Source: Idiomarina sp. PL1-037
GTDB taxonomy: Bacteria > Pseudomonadota > Gammaproteobacteria > Enterobacterales > Alteromonadaceae
Direction of reading: 5' to 3'
Assembly: GCF_034422975.1 (NCBI RefSeq)
Contig: NZ_CP139873.1
Coordinates: 248,001-312,000 of the forward strand
Length of the DNA: 64,000 nucleotides
A program made the position numbers and the translations under genes. Shown piece after piece: positions 41,475 to 50,661 of the stretch (position 1 is the stretch's first letter; each line of letters begins with the position of its first letter). The notes below the pieces were generated by a model, which was given only the letters and a program-made list of their open reading frames with translations, was not told the DNA's origin and did no database searches.

Positions 41475-41732
41475 ATGAAGTGCCGCATTGGTTGCGGTGC
41501 TTGCTGCATAGCCCCCTCAATTAGTTCTCCCATCCCCGGTATGCCTAAGGGCAAACCGGCGGGTGTGCGTTGTGTCCAACTCGATGACGATAATTTGTGT
41601 CGTTTGTTCGGGAAGCCAGAGCGGCCGAAAGTGTGTGGCGAGTTTTCTGCCGATGACTATGTCTGTGGCGAAACTCGCGAAGAGGCGCTTATTTTGCTGA
41701 CGTCACTGGAAGAAGATACCCATTGCGGTTAG
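41475..41732 (+). CDS. YkgJ-family cysteine cluster protein
   Basis: 85 aa with the UPF0153/YkgJ zinc- or iron-chelating pattern: CRIGCGACC at the N-terminus, RCVQLDDDNLCRLFGKPERPKVCGEF, YVCGETREEAL and a terminal HCG. Nine cysteines in all. The ATG abuts the rpoH stop codon (TAAATG), so translation probably depends on ribosomes finishing rpoH. Function unknown. Its last 44 nt run antisense to the end of the yibQ-type gene. Confidence 0.87.
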   Translation: MKCRIGCGACCIAPSISSPIPGMPKGKPAGVRCVQLDDDNLCRLFGKPERPKVCGEFSADDYVCGETREEALILLTSLEEDTHCG

Positions 41733-42444
41733 CCACAGTGGTTAACTCAGATACGAATACCAACTCAATACCCTGCTCTTTTAATTGTGGTAGTTGCTTT
41801 TGCAGAAAGCTCAGGGTTTCCGGATACGGATGGCCAATGCCTATGGCTTGTCCCTGACGTTTGGCTATACTCAGCAGTTGCTCAAATTGCTGCCGTAAAT
41901 AGGGTTCATCAACCTGATTATCTAGAAACACATGTCTATGTGATGTCCGTACACCAAATTCTCCCGCCATTTGTTCTGCAACGCTGAACTCAGATGTCCG
42001 ACTATCAATAAAAAAGAGTTTGCGCGCTGCCAGTGTTTCCATCACTGCCTGCATGGGCGTTTGCAGTTGGGTCAACTTGCTTCCCATATGATTATTCACG
42101 CCAGCAACGTAAGGTATTGAGTCCAGAGCATCAACCAGTTGCAGTTTGATCTGCACATTGTTCATACCCGCGGTAACCACTCCGGGACCCGGTCGGTTAT
42201 TTTCCACGGCTTCCATTGGCATATGCAGTAATATTTGTTTTTTCTGATGATGAGCACGTAAAGCAAAAGCGCGGGCATAAGGGGTATAGGGCAGCACGGC
42301 GAAACTGATATTGCCGGGTAACAGAGCTGCTTTTAAATCGTTTTTATTATTGCCTATATCATCGATAACAATGGCTATTTTAGAGGCGCATACTGGAGCC
42401 GCCAGACTCAGTAATAAACCGAAAGCTAGCACACATCTTAACAT
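41689..42444 (-). CDS. Divergent polysaccharide deacetylase (YibQ family)
   Basis: 251 aa exported protein: signal peptide MLRCVLAFGLLLSLAAPVCAS, then KIAIVIDDIGNN, the DIGN motif typical of this divergent NodB-like fold, HHQKKQILLHMPMEA, GVNNHMGSKLTQ and FIDSRTS. The retained Asp and His residues suggest a metal site, but the activity is unproven for the family. The start overlaps the envC stop codon (TAATG), as in E. coli envC-yibQ. Confidence 0.9.
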   Translation of the reverse strand: MLRCVLAFGLLLSLAAPVCASKIAIVIDDIGNNKNDLKAALLPGNISFAVLPYTPYARAFALRAHHQKKQILLHMPMEAVENNRPGPGVVTAGMNNVQIKLQLVDALDSIPYVAGVNNHMGSKLTQLQTPMQAVMETLAARKLFFIDSRTSEFSVAEQMAGEFGVRTSHRHVFLDNQVDEPYLRQQFEQLLSIAKRQGQAIGIGHPYPETLSFLQKQLPQLKEQGIELVFVSELTTVANRNGYLLPVTSAK

Positions 42445-43589
42445 TAGCGTATCCAGTTACTAGGGTTTTGCGGGCGCCCCTGATGGCGAATTTCAAAGTA
42501 AAGTGCCGCGTTATTGCGTGAGCCAGACTGGCCCATCAGTGCAATTTCTTCGTCTTTACGCACTTTATCACCAACCGCTTTTGTTAATGTCTGGTTGTGA
42601 CCATACAAGCTCATATAACTTTCACCGTGGTCAATAACGATGACTAAACCAAAGCCTCGCAGCCAGTCTGCATATACCACACGCCCGTTGGCAATAGAAC
42701 GAACGGATTGCCCGTTTTGTCCTTCAATGAGTACACCTTTCCAGTTAACCGGGCCTTCGCGGCGTTGTCCGAATACACGCTTCACATCTCCGTCACTTGG
42801 CCAGCGAAGTTGATTCTTGACCGCTTGCAGGCCAACCAGGCGAACGTCTTTTTGCTGAGCCAGCGCGGTTTCAATGGCAATTAATACCTGCTCTAATTGC
42901 TCCCGGCTTTGTTCCAGCTGATTCACCCGTGACCGGTCTTTACGTTGCTGTTGTTGCAGCTCTGCTAACTTCTCTTCTTGTCGGTATTGTTGCTGTTCCA
43001 GCTGGGCGCGTTGCTTTCGCTGTTCTTCCTGTAAGCTGGCTAACTGGCTTTGTTGTTGCTTTAGCTGTTCTGTCAGTGTGGCAATTTCTTCCTGAGTACG
43101 CCGAATAACCTCAATTTCTTCGACTCTGGCGGCATTCATGTATTGGTAGTAGCTCAGCATTCTTTCAAATTCGCCAGGGTCTTGTTGATTTAACAGCATT
43201 TTCAGAAAGTCGTGATTACCGTTCATATAAGCGGAAACCAGTTGATCTTCCAGTTGTGTCATCTGCTGCTTTTGTTTTTTCTTAAGCTCTTCGCGGCGTT
43301 GTTCTGAGTCAGCTATTTCTGTGTTAATTTCTTTAAGTTGGGTTTCGGTCTGACGCAAAGAACCGGCTATCTCAGAGGTTTCTATTTCGAGATCACGCAG
43401 TTGCCTTTCAGTTGAGTTTAGTGCGCTGCTTCGCTCTTCTATAGCCTGCAAACGCTTAGCGAGTTCCTTTTTAACAGCTGCAATTTCGGCTTGAGTTGAG
43501 GCTTTATCATCTTCGCTATAGTTCTGCGCTAAACCGGGGCTGATAACAACCAGCCCCAGCGCTATTGCCCAAAACAGCCTTATTGGCAT
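42444..43589 (-). CDS. envC: EnvC, murein hydrolase activator
   Basis: 381 aa exported protein: signal peptide (IRLFWAIALGLVVISPGLAQ), a long coiled coil (~25-240) rich in Gln/Glu, and a C-terminal degenerate LytM (M23) domain (GVLIEGQNGQSVRSIANGRVVYADWLRGFGLVIVIDHGESYMSLYGHN). The usual HxxxD and HxH zinc pair is incomplete, as in EnvC, which activates AmiA and AmiB rather than cutting. FtsX in this window is its recruiter. It follows gpmI by 3 nt. Confidence 0.93.
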   Translation of the reverse strand: MPIRLFWAIALGLVVISPGLAQNYSEDDKASTQAEIAAVKKELAKRLQAIEERSSALNSTERQLRDLEIETSEIAGSLRQTETQLKEINTEIADSEQRREELKKKQKQQMTQLEDQLVSAYMNGNHDFLKMLLNQQDPGEFERMLSYYQYMNAARVEEIEVIRRTQEEIATLTEQLKQQQSQLASLQEEQRKQRAQLEQQQYRQEEKLAELQQQQRKDRSRVNQLEQSREQLEQVLIAIETALAQQKDVRLVGLQAVKNQLRWPSDGDVKRVFGQRREGPVNWKGVLIEGQNGQSVRSIANGRVVYADWLRGFGLVIVIDHGESYMSLYGHNQTLTKAVGDKVRKDEEIALMGQSGSRNNAALYFEIRHQGRPQNPSNWIR

Positions 43590-43592
43590 AAG

Positions 43593-45128
43593 TTAATCCT
43601 GCTCTAAAGTCATTAACGAAGTACCGGTCATTTCGTCTGGTTGCTCCATGCCAATTAAGTGCAGTATGGTTGGGGCAACGTCAGATAAACGTCCATTTTG
43701 CGCTTTAGCCGGCCGGCCAACGTAAATGAAAGGTACAAGTTCGTTAGTATGAGCGGTATGCGCCTGCCCGGTAGTGGCGTCACTCATTTGCTCGGCGTTG
43801 CCATGATCCGCCGTTATCAGACATTCACCACCAACGGCTTCTAAAGCTGAAACCACTCGTCCGACACTGTGGTCAACGGCTTCACAAGCTTTAACGGCGG
43901 CATCAAAGTTACCAGTATGACCAACCATGTCACCATTCGGGTAGTTGCAAATCACTACGTCAAAGGTCTTCGACTCTATGGCTGCAACCAACTCATCGGT
44001 CAGTTGTTCTGAGCTCATTTCTGGTTGTAAGTCGTAGGTTTTAACTTTAGGTGAAGGAATAAGAACACGCTTTTCGCCCTCAAATTCCTGCTCGCGTCCG
44101 CCGCTGAAAAAGAAAGTAACGTGAGCGTACTTTTCTGTCTCGGAAATGCGCAGCTGAGTTTTATCATGCTTAGCGAGCCATTCACCCAAAACATTATTCA
44201 AAGGCTCGGGTGGGAAGGCGCTGGGGGCTTCTAAGGTATCGGCATATTGGGTCAGCATAACAAATTCGCTGATGTCAGCGCGTGGCCCGCGGTCAAAACC
44301 ATCAAAGTCATTATCAACGAAGGCTTGAGTCATTTCACGGGCGCGGTCAGCACGGAAATTCATAAAGAACACTGAATCGCCATTAGCAACTGGAGCAGGC
44401 TGGCCAATAACGACCGGTGTGACAAACTCATCGGTTTCACCGCGCTCATAGGCGTTATTTAATGCATCGGTAGCATTAGCCGACGTAACGCCGGAATGGC
44501 CGTGATAAACGGCTTTGTATGACTGCTCAATACGCTCCCAGCGCTTGTCTCTGTCCATGGCATAGAAGCGGCCACTTAAGGTGGCGAAACGACCTTTGCC
44601 CAGGCGTGCAAATAAAGCTTCAAAACGTTCAATGGAAGTCAGTGCCGATTTTGGTGGTGTGTCACGGCCATCCAGGAAAGCATGAAGGTAAACGTCTTCA
44701 GCGCCTTCTTCCACTGCCATTTCAATCATGGCAATAAGGTGGTCTTCATGGCTGTGAACACCACCGGCAGAGAGTAAGCCCATAATATGGACTGCGCCTT
44801 TAGCAGCTTTAGCTTTTTTCAGGGCGTCGCAAAGTACAGAGTTATTGTAAAAACTGCGATCAGAAATGGCCTTGCTAATGCGGGTAAAGTCCTGATAAAC
44901 GATGCGGCCGGCGCCTAAATTAACGTGACCCACCTCGGAGTTGCCCATCTGGCCATCCGGTAACCCCACCGCATCGCCGGAGCCGTCTACCAGACAATGC
45001 GGGTACTTTTCCCATAAACGATCCATAACCGGAGTGTTCGCTTTGGCTATTGCATTATCGGGGGCATCTTCACGGTAACCCCAGCCGTCCAGAATCAACA
45101 ATACCAAAGGTTTAATCGTAGGAGTCAT
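43593..45128 (-). CDS. gpmI: 2,3-bisphosphoglycerate-independent phosphoglycerate mutase
   Basis: 511 aa, alkaline-phosphatase superfamily with two Mn ions. Catalytic serine in GQMGNSEVGHVNLGAG, metal ligands in LILDGWG and TADHGNAEQM, HSHEDHL and GRDTPPKSA. It interconverts 3- and 2-phosphoglycerate in glycolysis. I chose the ATG at 45128: GAGG lies 6 nt upstream and the length fits E. coli (514); the ATG at 45140 has no ribosome site. First gene of gpmI-envC-yibQ. Confidence 0.95.
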   Translation of the reverse strand: MTPTIKPLVLLILDGWGYREDAPDNAIAKANTPVMDRLWEKYPHCLVDGSGDAVGLPDGQMGNSEVGHVNLGAGRIVYQDFTRISKAISDRSFYNNSVLCDALKKAKAAKGAVHIMGLLSAGGVHSHEDHLIAMIEMAVEEGAEDVYLHAFLDGRDTPPKSALTSIERFEALFARLGKGRFATLSGRFYAMDRDKRWERIEQSYKAVYHGHSGVTSANATDALNNAYERGETDEFVTPVVIGQPAPVANGDSVFFMNFRADRAREMTQAFVDNDFDGFDRGPRADISEFVMLTQYADTLEAPSAFPPEPLNNVLGEWLAKHDKTQLRISETEKYAHVTFFFSGGREQEFEGEKRVLIPSPKVKTYDLQPEMSSEQLTDELVAAIESKTFDVVICNYPNGDMVGHTGNFDAAVKACEAVDHSVGRVVSALEAVGGECLITADHGNAEQMSDATTGQAHTAHTNELVPFIYVGRPAKAQNGRLSDVAPTILHLIGMEQPDEMTGTSLMTLEQD

Positions 45129-45293
45129 AATGGGCCTCATTGCTCGGTGTTTTCACTGATGAAATTAGTCAACATTCTACTCGATTTCCAGAGCTTACGC
45201 ATCCACCCAAGATTTTTCTGGAAACTGCGATTTGTACAGGTATACTCTTGACCCGCAACTCTTTTCTGTTACCGACGAATACTGGTAGGTCTT

Positions 45294-45725
45294 ATGCAAG
45301 AAATAATGGAATTTGTCAAAAGCAACCCGATGATGAGTGGTATCTGGGTTGTGCTGCTAGTCGCACTGATTGTGACCTCGATTCGCTCGGCTATGTCACC
45401 GACAAAAAACTTAGAACCGCAAGAGGCCACGGTATGGGTAAACCGCGGCGATGGCGTTTTTGTTGATATTCGTAGTGCGGATGAATTTAAGAAAGGGCAC
45501 ATTCACGGATCGGTGTCATTACCGATGGAAAAAATTAAACAAAAAGAACTTTCCTCTATTGAAAAGTTCAAAGAAGCCCCCATTGTGATAGTCTGTGCAA
45601 CAGGAATGACGGCAAAATCGGCAGTTAGCCAGCTAACGGCTGAAGGCTTTACTCAAGTTGCTGTGCTGCAAGGTGGTATGAACACATGGCGCAGTGCCAA
45701 ATTGCCGGTTTCGCAGAAAAAATAA
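45294..45725 (+). CDS. YibN-type membrane-anchored rhodanese
   Basis: 143 aa: an N-terminal membrane helix (MMSGIWVVLLVALIVTSIRSA) and a rhodanese domain (VWVNRGDGVFVDIRSADEFKKGHIHGSVSLP) with catalytic cysteine in VIVCATGMTAKSA. YibN sits between gpmI and secB in many gammaproteobacteria. A sulfur-transfer role is assumed from the fold; its exact partner is not settled. Confidence 0.9.
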   Translation: MQEIMEFVKSNPMMSGIWVVLLVALIVTSIRSAMSPTKNLEPQEATVWVNRGDGVFVDIRSADEFKKGHIHGSVSLPMEKIKQKELSSIEKFKEAPIVIVCATGMTAKSAVSQLTAEGFTQVAVLQGGMNTWRSAKLPVSQKK

Positions 45726-45767
45726 TAAAATTCGTCTAATACTTAAAAAAGAATAGGAAGTAAAATT

Positions 45768-46271
45768 ATGGCTGAAGAACAGCAAGCAAACGGCGCCGCA
45801 GCTGAAAACCAACAGCAGCAAGTACAATTCGCTATCCAGCGTATCTACGCTAAAGACATTTCTTTTGAAACTCCAAGCTCTCCGGCTATTTTCCGTAAAG
45901 AATGGAAGCCTGACCTTAAATTAGACCTGAACGTTAAACACGAAAAAATTGAAGACGGTGTTTACGAAGTGGTACTGACTCTGACGGCAACCAACAAAGT
46001 TGAAGACGACGTTGCTTTCCTTTGTGAAGTACATCAGGCGGGTATTTTCACTATTGGTGAAGAAGTTCAGGAAGGCCAACTGGCGCATATGCTGGGTTCT
46101 TTCTGCCCGAACATTTTGTTCCCTTACGCTCGTGAGTGCGTTTCAAACCTTGTTAACCGTGCGACTTTCCCACAGTTGAACCTGGCTCCTGTTAACTTTG
46201 ATGCGATTTTCCAGCGTCACATGCAACAGCAAGCTGAACAGGCTCAGGGTCAGCAAACTGCAGACGCGTAA
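45768..46271 (+). CDS. secB: Protein-export chaperone SecB
   Basis: 167 aa acidic tetrameric chaperone that keeps preproteins unfolded and hands them to SecA. Family sequence FAIQRIYAKDISFETPSSPAIF, EVVLTLTATNK, VHQAGIFTIG, NILFPYARECVSNLVNRATFPQLNLAPVNFDAIF. The C-terminal tail is Gln-rich. Start follows GAATAGGAAG. Next to gpsA as in E. coli. Confidence 0.96.
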   Translation: MAEEQQANGAAAENQQQQVQFAIQRIYAKDISFETPSSPAIFRKEWKPDLKLDLNVKHEKIEDGVYEVVLTLTATNKVEDDVAFLCEVHQAGIFTIGEEVQEGQLAHMLGSFCPNILFPYARECVSNLVNRATFPQLNLAPVNFDAIFQRHMQQQAEQAQGQQTADA

Positions 46272-46283
46272 GCAGATACAATA

Positions 46284-47285
46284 ATGCAGACACCTCAGGT
46301 GACAGTATTAGGGGCGGGCTCTTACGGGACCGCCCTTGCTATTTGTTTTGCCCGTAAAGGCATTTCTACTACCTTGTGGGGGCGGGATGCCGATAAAGTT
46401 GCCGTTATGCAAACGGCTCATGAAAACGAAGAGTACCTGCCGGCGTGCCCGTTTCCCGAATCATTAAAGGTTACTGCCGACTTAGGCGAGGCCCTTAAAG
46501 ACGTGAAAAACGTGGTGGTGGTTGTTCCCAGCCATTCGTTCTCATCTATGCTGAAGCAGGCAAAACCTTTGTTAGCGGAGCATGCCCGCGTTGCCTGGGC
46601 AACCAAAGGGTTAGAGCCGGACAGTGGGCGCCTTTTGTACGAAGTCGCAGAAGAAACTCTGGGCGACGAGCATCCGCTAGCGGTGTTATCTGGTCCTACT
46701 TTCGCTATTGAAATGGCCAAAGGGTTACCTACTGCCATTTCTATGTCGTCAACTGATCAGGCCTTTGTCGAAGAGCTTTCCGGGCTTCTGCATTGTGACC
46801 GCTCTTTCCGGGTTTATACCAACAACGACTTTATAGGTGTGCAGTTGGGTGGCGTGGTTAAAAATGTCATAGCTATTGGTGCTGGTATGGCCGACGGTAT
46901 TGGCTTTGGTGCTAACGCCCGCACGGCACTTATTACCCGTGGGTTGGCTGAACTTACCCGGCTAGGTCTGAAGTTAGGCGCAAAAAGCGAAACCTTTACC
47001 GGTATGGCAGGTTTGGGCGATTTAATTCTGACCTGCACCGACAATCAGTCGCGTAATCGGCGTTTTGGCATGGCTTTAGGTCAGGGTAAAGGGGTAGATG
47101 AAGCACTGAAGAGTATCGGGCAGTCGGTCGAAGGCTACCGTAATACCCGTGAAGTGGTTGCTTTAGCCGCACGCAACGAAGTGGAAATGCCCATCTGTGA
47201 GCAGATATATGCGGTCCTCTATGAAGACAAAGAACCGCAACAGGCCGCCATCGACTTATTAAGCCGTGAGCGTAAAACAGAGTGA
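46284..47285 (+). CDS. gpsA: Glycerol-3-phosphate dehydrogenase [NAD(P)+]
   Basis: 333 aa. N-terminal NAD fold VLGAGSYGTALAICFARKG, VVVVPSHSF, LSGPTFAIEMAKGLPTA; catalytic lysine in VQLGGVVKNVIAIGAGMADG; TGMAGLGDLILTCTDNQSRN. Makes sn-glycerol-3-phosphate for phospholipids. 12 nt after secB, probably the same transcript. Confidence 0.95.
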   Translation: MQTPQVTVLGAGSYGTALAICFARKGISTTLWGRDADKVAVMQTAHENEEYLPACPFPESLKVTADLGEALKDVKNVVVVVPSHSFSSMLKQAKPLLAEHARVAWATKGLEPDSGRLLYEVAEETLGDEHPLAVLSGPTFAIEMAKGLPTAISMSSTDQAFVEELSGLLHCDRSFRVYTNNDFIGVQLGGVVKNVIAIGAGMADGIGFGANARTALITRGLAELTRLGLKLGAKSETFTGMAGLGDLILTCTDNQSRNRRFGMALGQGKGVDEALKSIGQSVEGYRNTREVVALAARNEVEMPICEQIYAVLYEDKEPQQAAIDLLSRERKTE

Positions 47286-47329
47286 TCTGTTTACAGTGAC
47301 CTGTTTTACGCCTTTATTTACGCACGTAC

Positions 47330-47920
47330 CTAGGAACTAACCAGCTGTTGCTCCATTACCTGCCATTGAGCCGAAAAATGCTCGGTCGGTAAACGCTTAA
47401 AGTTAGAGCGTACAAACTGACTGATTTTGCCATCGGCATAGCTTAGCAATAAGTTCGCCAATACCGCTTCGTCCACAATAAAGCGCTGCTGTTCGCGCAT
47501 CGCTTTCTCGCGCAGTATCTGCTTAATTGAACTTTCTATACGGTTGAACAAATCTTCCATACGACCACGCAGACGGTCATGCTCACCCATTAATGCATCA
47601 CCTGTCATAATACGGGTAATACCGGGATTACGCTCGGCAAACGTTAGCAACAGCTGCAATATCGCATGGCAACGGGAGAGGGTGTTTTTCTCCTCGTCCA
47701 TAATCATATTAATACGGGTTAGCAGGGTGTCTTCAACAAACTCGATAAGCCCTTCAAACATCCGCGCTTTCGACGGAAAGTGACGATATAAAGCCGCCTC
47801 TGAAACGCCTAAATTAGCCGCCAGTTTTGCTGTAGTAATGCGCTGACCCGGGCTGGTTTCCAGCATTGCCGCTAAAGCCTGTAAAATTTCTTCACGACGG
47901 TTACGTTTTTGTTCTGCCAT
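47330..47920 (-). CDS. slmA: Nucleoid occlusion factor SlmA (TetR family)
   Basis: 196 aa. N-terminal TetR helix-turn-helix (RREEILQALAAMLETSPGQRITTAKLAANLGVSEAALYRHFPSKARMFEGLIEFVEDT) then the SlmA-specific helical domain. It binds nucleoid DNA sites and blocks FtsZ polymerisation. Last gene of coaBC-dut-slmA, the conserved order. Confidence 0.94.
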   Translation of the reverse strand: MAEQKRNRREEILQALAAMLETSPGQRITTAKLAANLGVSEAALYRHFPSKARMFEGLIEFVEDTLLTRINMIMDEEKNTLSRCHAILQLLLTFAERNPGITRIMTGDALMGEHDRLRGRMEDLFNRIESSIKQILREKAMREQQRFIVDEAVLANLLLSYADGKISQFVRSNFKRLPTEHFSAQWQVMEQQLVSS

Positions 47921-47984
47921 GACAGTAACTTTCCTTATTTGAATGGCCGGACTTTTGGGTGGCCCTAACTATGAACGACCAGAA

Positions 47985-48440
47985 TTACGAACGACCAGAA
48001 TGACCAAAACCACCTTCACCACGATCCGTCTCGTGGAACTCTTCAACAATCGACATTTGTGCCTGCACAACCGGCAAAATGACTAGTTGCGCAATACGGT
48101 CGCCGGGTTCAATGGTGTAAGCCTGACTGCTGCGGTTCCAGCATGACACTTTGAGCTCGCCCTGGTAGTCCGAGTCGATAAGACCGACCAGGTTACCCAG
48201 CACCAGACCGTGTTTATGGCCCAGTCCTGAGCGCGGTAAAATAGTGGCCGCATAATTTGAGTCGCCAATGTACATAGCAATACCGGTGCCTATTAATTGA
48301 GTTTGACCTGGTTCAATAGTTAATGGGTGATCCAGGCAGGCGCGCAGATCCATTCCGGCAGAGCCTTGGGTGGCGTATTCAGGAAGCGGAATAGACCGGC
48401 CAATACGGTCATCTAAAATCTTTACTTCGACTTGCGTCAT
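47985..48440 (-). CDS. dut: Deoxyuridine 5'-triphosphate nucleotidohydrolase
   Basis: 151 aa homotrimeric dUTPase. Five motifs: GSAGMDLRA, PRSGLGHKHG, GLIDSDYQGEL, GDRIAQLVILPV and the C-terminal RGEGGFGHSG arm that closes on the substrate. Keeps uracil out of DNA and supplies dUMP. Between coaBC and slmA. Confidence 0.96.
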   Translation of the reverse strand: MTQVEVKILDDRIGRSIPLPEYATQGSAGMDLRACLDHPLTIEPGQTQLIGTGIAMYIGDSNYAATILPRSGLGHKHGLVLGNLVGLIDSDYQGELKVSCWNRSSQAYTIEPGDRIAQLVILPVVQAQMSIVEEFHETDRGEGGFGHSGRS

Positions 48441-48473
48441 GGAATTCTCACTTTCTTATTAATTAGCCCTGAA

Positions 48474-49694
48474 TTAACGAGCTATAGTATTAAAATAACG
48501 TTTGGCTATCGCGTCGATAATTGCAATAGCCATATCATGCTTGCTCATTGTTGGAAGCGACTGCTCACTGTCCTTACTCAAAATAATGGCGTTATTGCTG
48601 TCGCTGTTAAAACCCAGCCCAACCTGGCTGACGTCGTTAGCGATTATCATTTGTAGTTGCTTTCGTTCCAGCTTGCGCAATGCGTTGGCTTTTAGGTTTT
48701 CAGTTTCGGCCGCAAACCCAACGGTAAAAGGCGGTTTTTCAGAGCTGGCTACCTGCTGCAGAATGTCCGGGTTTTGCACCAGTTTGAGTTGCGGTGGCTG
48801 GTTGTTTTGTTCTTTTTTGATTTTCTGCGAGGCAACCTCAGCAACGCGATAGTCCGACACGGCAGCACAGCCAATAAACACATCGCAGTTTGGCAGTTGC
48901 TGTTGTACCGCGTTGAGCATTTGTTCGGTAGTCTCTACGTCAACGCGTTGAACACCGGCGGGCGTTGGCAGTTGGGTTGGCCCCGATACTAAAATGACTT
49001 TAGCCCCTGCACGTGCAGCAGCTTCAGACAGGGCATAGCCCATTTTGCCGGAACTGTGGTTACTGATGTAACGCACGGGGTCGATGGCTTCACGAGTCGG
49101 GCCTGCGGTAATTACAAAGGTTTTACCCTGCCAATCTTGTTTGGCTTCGGGGGCTTTTTTTATTAGCGCCTGCACAATTTCTGTAGGGTCACTCATGCGG
49201 CCGTAACCGACATCACCACAGGCCTGTTCGCCACTTTCCGGGCCTATCATTTGCACACCACGGCTGAGTAGCGTTTCAATGTTTTCCTGCACCGCAGTAG
49301 CCGCCCACATTTGCTGGTTCATGGCCGGAGCAATGGCGAGCGGCGCTTTACTGGCTAAAACCAGGGTACTCAACAGGTCATCGGCAAAGCCGTGAGCAAT
49401 ACGGGCAATAGTGTTAGCCGAGGCCGGAGCAATAAGAACAAGATCCGCCCAACGAGCCAGTTCAATATGGCCCATAGCGGCTTCTGCTGTGGGATCCAAC
49501 AAGTCGTCGCTGACCGTAAAACCGGACACAGCTTGTAAGCTAAGTGGGGTTACAAAAGCTTTTGCACCGGCAGTCAGCACCACACGCACTTCTGCGCCCT
49601 GCTCACGCAAACGGCGCACCAGGTCAGGTGCTTTATAGGCGGCAATGCCACCGGTAATACCTAAAAGTATGTGTTTGTTCTGCAATGGTGCCAT
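48474..49694 (-). CDS. coaBC: CoaBC: PPC synthetase / PPC decarboxylase
   Basis: 406 aa bifunctional enzyme of coenzyme A synthesis. The N-terminal flavoprotein decarboxylase (ILLGITGGIAAYKAPDLVRRL, ELARWADLVLIAPASANTIARIAHG, PAMNQQMW, catalytic Cys in ACGDVGYGRM) is followed by the synthetase (TAGPTREAIDPVRYISNHSSGKMGYALSEAA, KLER region before IIANDVS). First gene of coaBC-dut-slmA, divergent from radC. Confidence 0.95.
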   Translation of the reverse strand: MAPLQNKHILLGITGGIAAYKAPDLVRRLREQGAEVRVVLTAGAKAFVTPLSLQAVSGFTVSDDLLDPTAEAAMGHIELARWADLVLIAPASANTIARIAHGFADDLLSTLVLASKAPLAIAPAMNQQMWAATAVQENIETLLSRGVQMIGPESGEQACGDVGYGRMSDPTEIVQALIKKAPEAKQDWQGKTFVITAGPTREAIDPVRYISNHSSGKMGYALSEAAARAGAKVILVSGPTQLPTPAGVQRVDVETTEQMLNAVQQQLPNCDVFIGCAAVSDYRVAEVASQKIKKEQNNQPPQLKLVQNPDILQQVASSEKPPFTVGFAAETENLKANALRKLERKQLQMIIANDVSQVGLGFNSDSNNAIILSKDSEQSLPTMSKHDMAIAIIDAIAKRYFNTIAR

Positions 49695-49773
49695 GCGAAC
49701 CCCTCAGTGTTAAGTCGTGTAAAGATAACATGAGACCCCGTAACTGGGTAGATGGTCGTTATACTTCTCTCTT

Positions 49774-49796
49774 AAGAATTAAGGTAAGAATTAAGG
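49774..49796 (+). repeat. Tandem 11-nt repeat at the radC ribosome site
   Basis: AAGAATTAAGG occurs twice, one base apart, just before the radC start codon. The second copy runs into GAGAA and forms the ribosome-binding AAGGAG; the first copy is a second potential site 12 nt upstream. Confidence 0.75.
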
Positions 49797-49804
49797 AGAA
49801 AAGA

Positions 49805-50479
49805 ATGAGCGTCAAGGAATGGCCCGTTTCAGAACGACCCAGAGAAAAACTCCAGACCCAGGGGGCAGAATACCTGAGCGACGCAGAGTTATTAGCCATT
49901 TTACTTGGTAGCGGCAGCGGAGGGCAGGACGTTGTCAGCTTCGCGCGTCGTCTGTTAAGTGACTTCGGCGGTGTCGGCGCGTTGTTAACAGCCACTCCTG
50001 AGCAGTTGTTGGCTTGTAACGGCATAGGTCCGGCCCGTGTGAATCAGCTGCGGGTTGTGCTGGAATTATCACGACGCTATCTGAAATGGCAGCTGGAGCG
50101 TTCGGACGGCTTTACTGAACCCACCATGGTTAAAGACTATTTAACCTCACAACTGCGTCATCAGGGCCGCGAAATCTTTGCTATTTTACTGCTGGACAGC
50201 CAGCACCGGCTGTTACGTTACGAAGAACTGTTTCAGGGCACCATTAATGCCGCACCGGTGTATCCGCGTGAGGTGATAAAGCTGGTTATGCAGTATAATG
50301 CGGCGGCAGTTATCCTTGCACACAATCATCCATCGGGCGTTGCAGAACCCAGCCAGGCGGATCAGCGAGTTACCGAACGGGTCAAAAAAGCCCTGACTTT
50401 AATTGATGTGGCGCTATTGGATCATTTCGTGGTGGGCGCCGGCGATCCAATTTCTTTCGCAGAGCGTGGATTGTTGTAG
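49805..50479 (+). CDS. radC: RadC-family JAB1/MPN metalloprotein
   Basis: 224 aa. An N-terminal helix-hairpin-helix (LLTATPEQLLACNGIGPARVNQLRVVLEL) precedes the JAMM metalloprotease fold with HNHPSGVAEPSQAD. Despite its name, a DNA repair role is not supported for E. coli RadC; function is open. Start ATG 49805 has AAGGAG 8 nt upstream; an in-frame extension to 49685 is discarded. Located just before rpmB-rpmG, as in E. coli. Confidence 0.92.
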   Translation: MSVKEWPVSERPREKLQTQGAEYLSDAELLAILLGSGSGGQDVVSFARRLLSDFGGVGALLTATPEQLLACNGIGPARVNQLRVVLELSRRYLKWQLERSDGFTEPTMVKDYLTSQLRHQGREIFAILLLDSQHRLLRYEELFQGTINAAPVYPREVIKLVMQYNAAAVILAHNHPSGVAEPSQADQRVTERVKKALTLIDVALLDHFVVGAGDPISFAERGLL

Positions 50480-50560
50480 TTTTGTACTGGCGGTTTGATT
50501 AAAAATCACGTAAAATCCGCACCGAACGATCGATAAGGATCAAATTTCCGTCGTATAAGC

Positions 50561-50589
50561 TTGATTAGAAGGGCAGTTTGCTGTATAAA
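50561..50589 (+). promoter_or_regulatory. Sigma-70 promoter for rpmB-rpmG
   Basis: TTGATT (50561-50566) and TATAAA (50584-50589) are 17 nt apart, 72 nt before the rpmB ATG. The GC-rich TGCGCCC directly after the -10 resembles a stringent-response discriminator, which would suit a ribosomal protein operon. Confidence 0.7.
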
Positions 50590-50661
50590 ATGCGCCCTCG
50601 GATTTATAGGCAAGGTCACGTTGGGCGACAGGCGAGCTTGCAGCAATTTTGGAGTAAAGAC

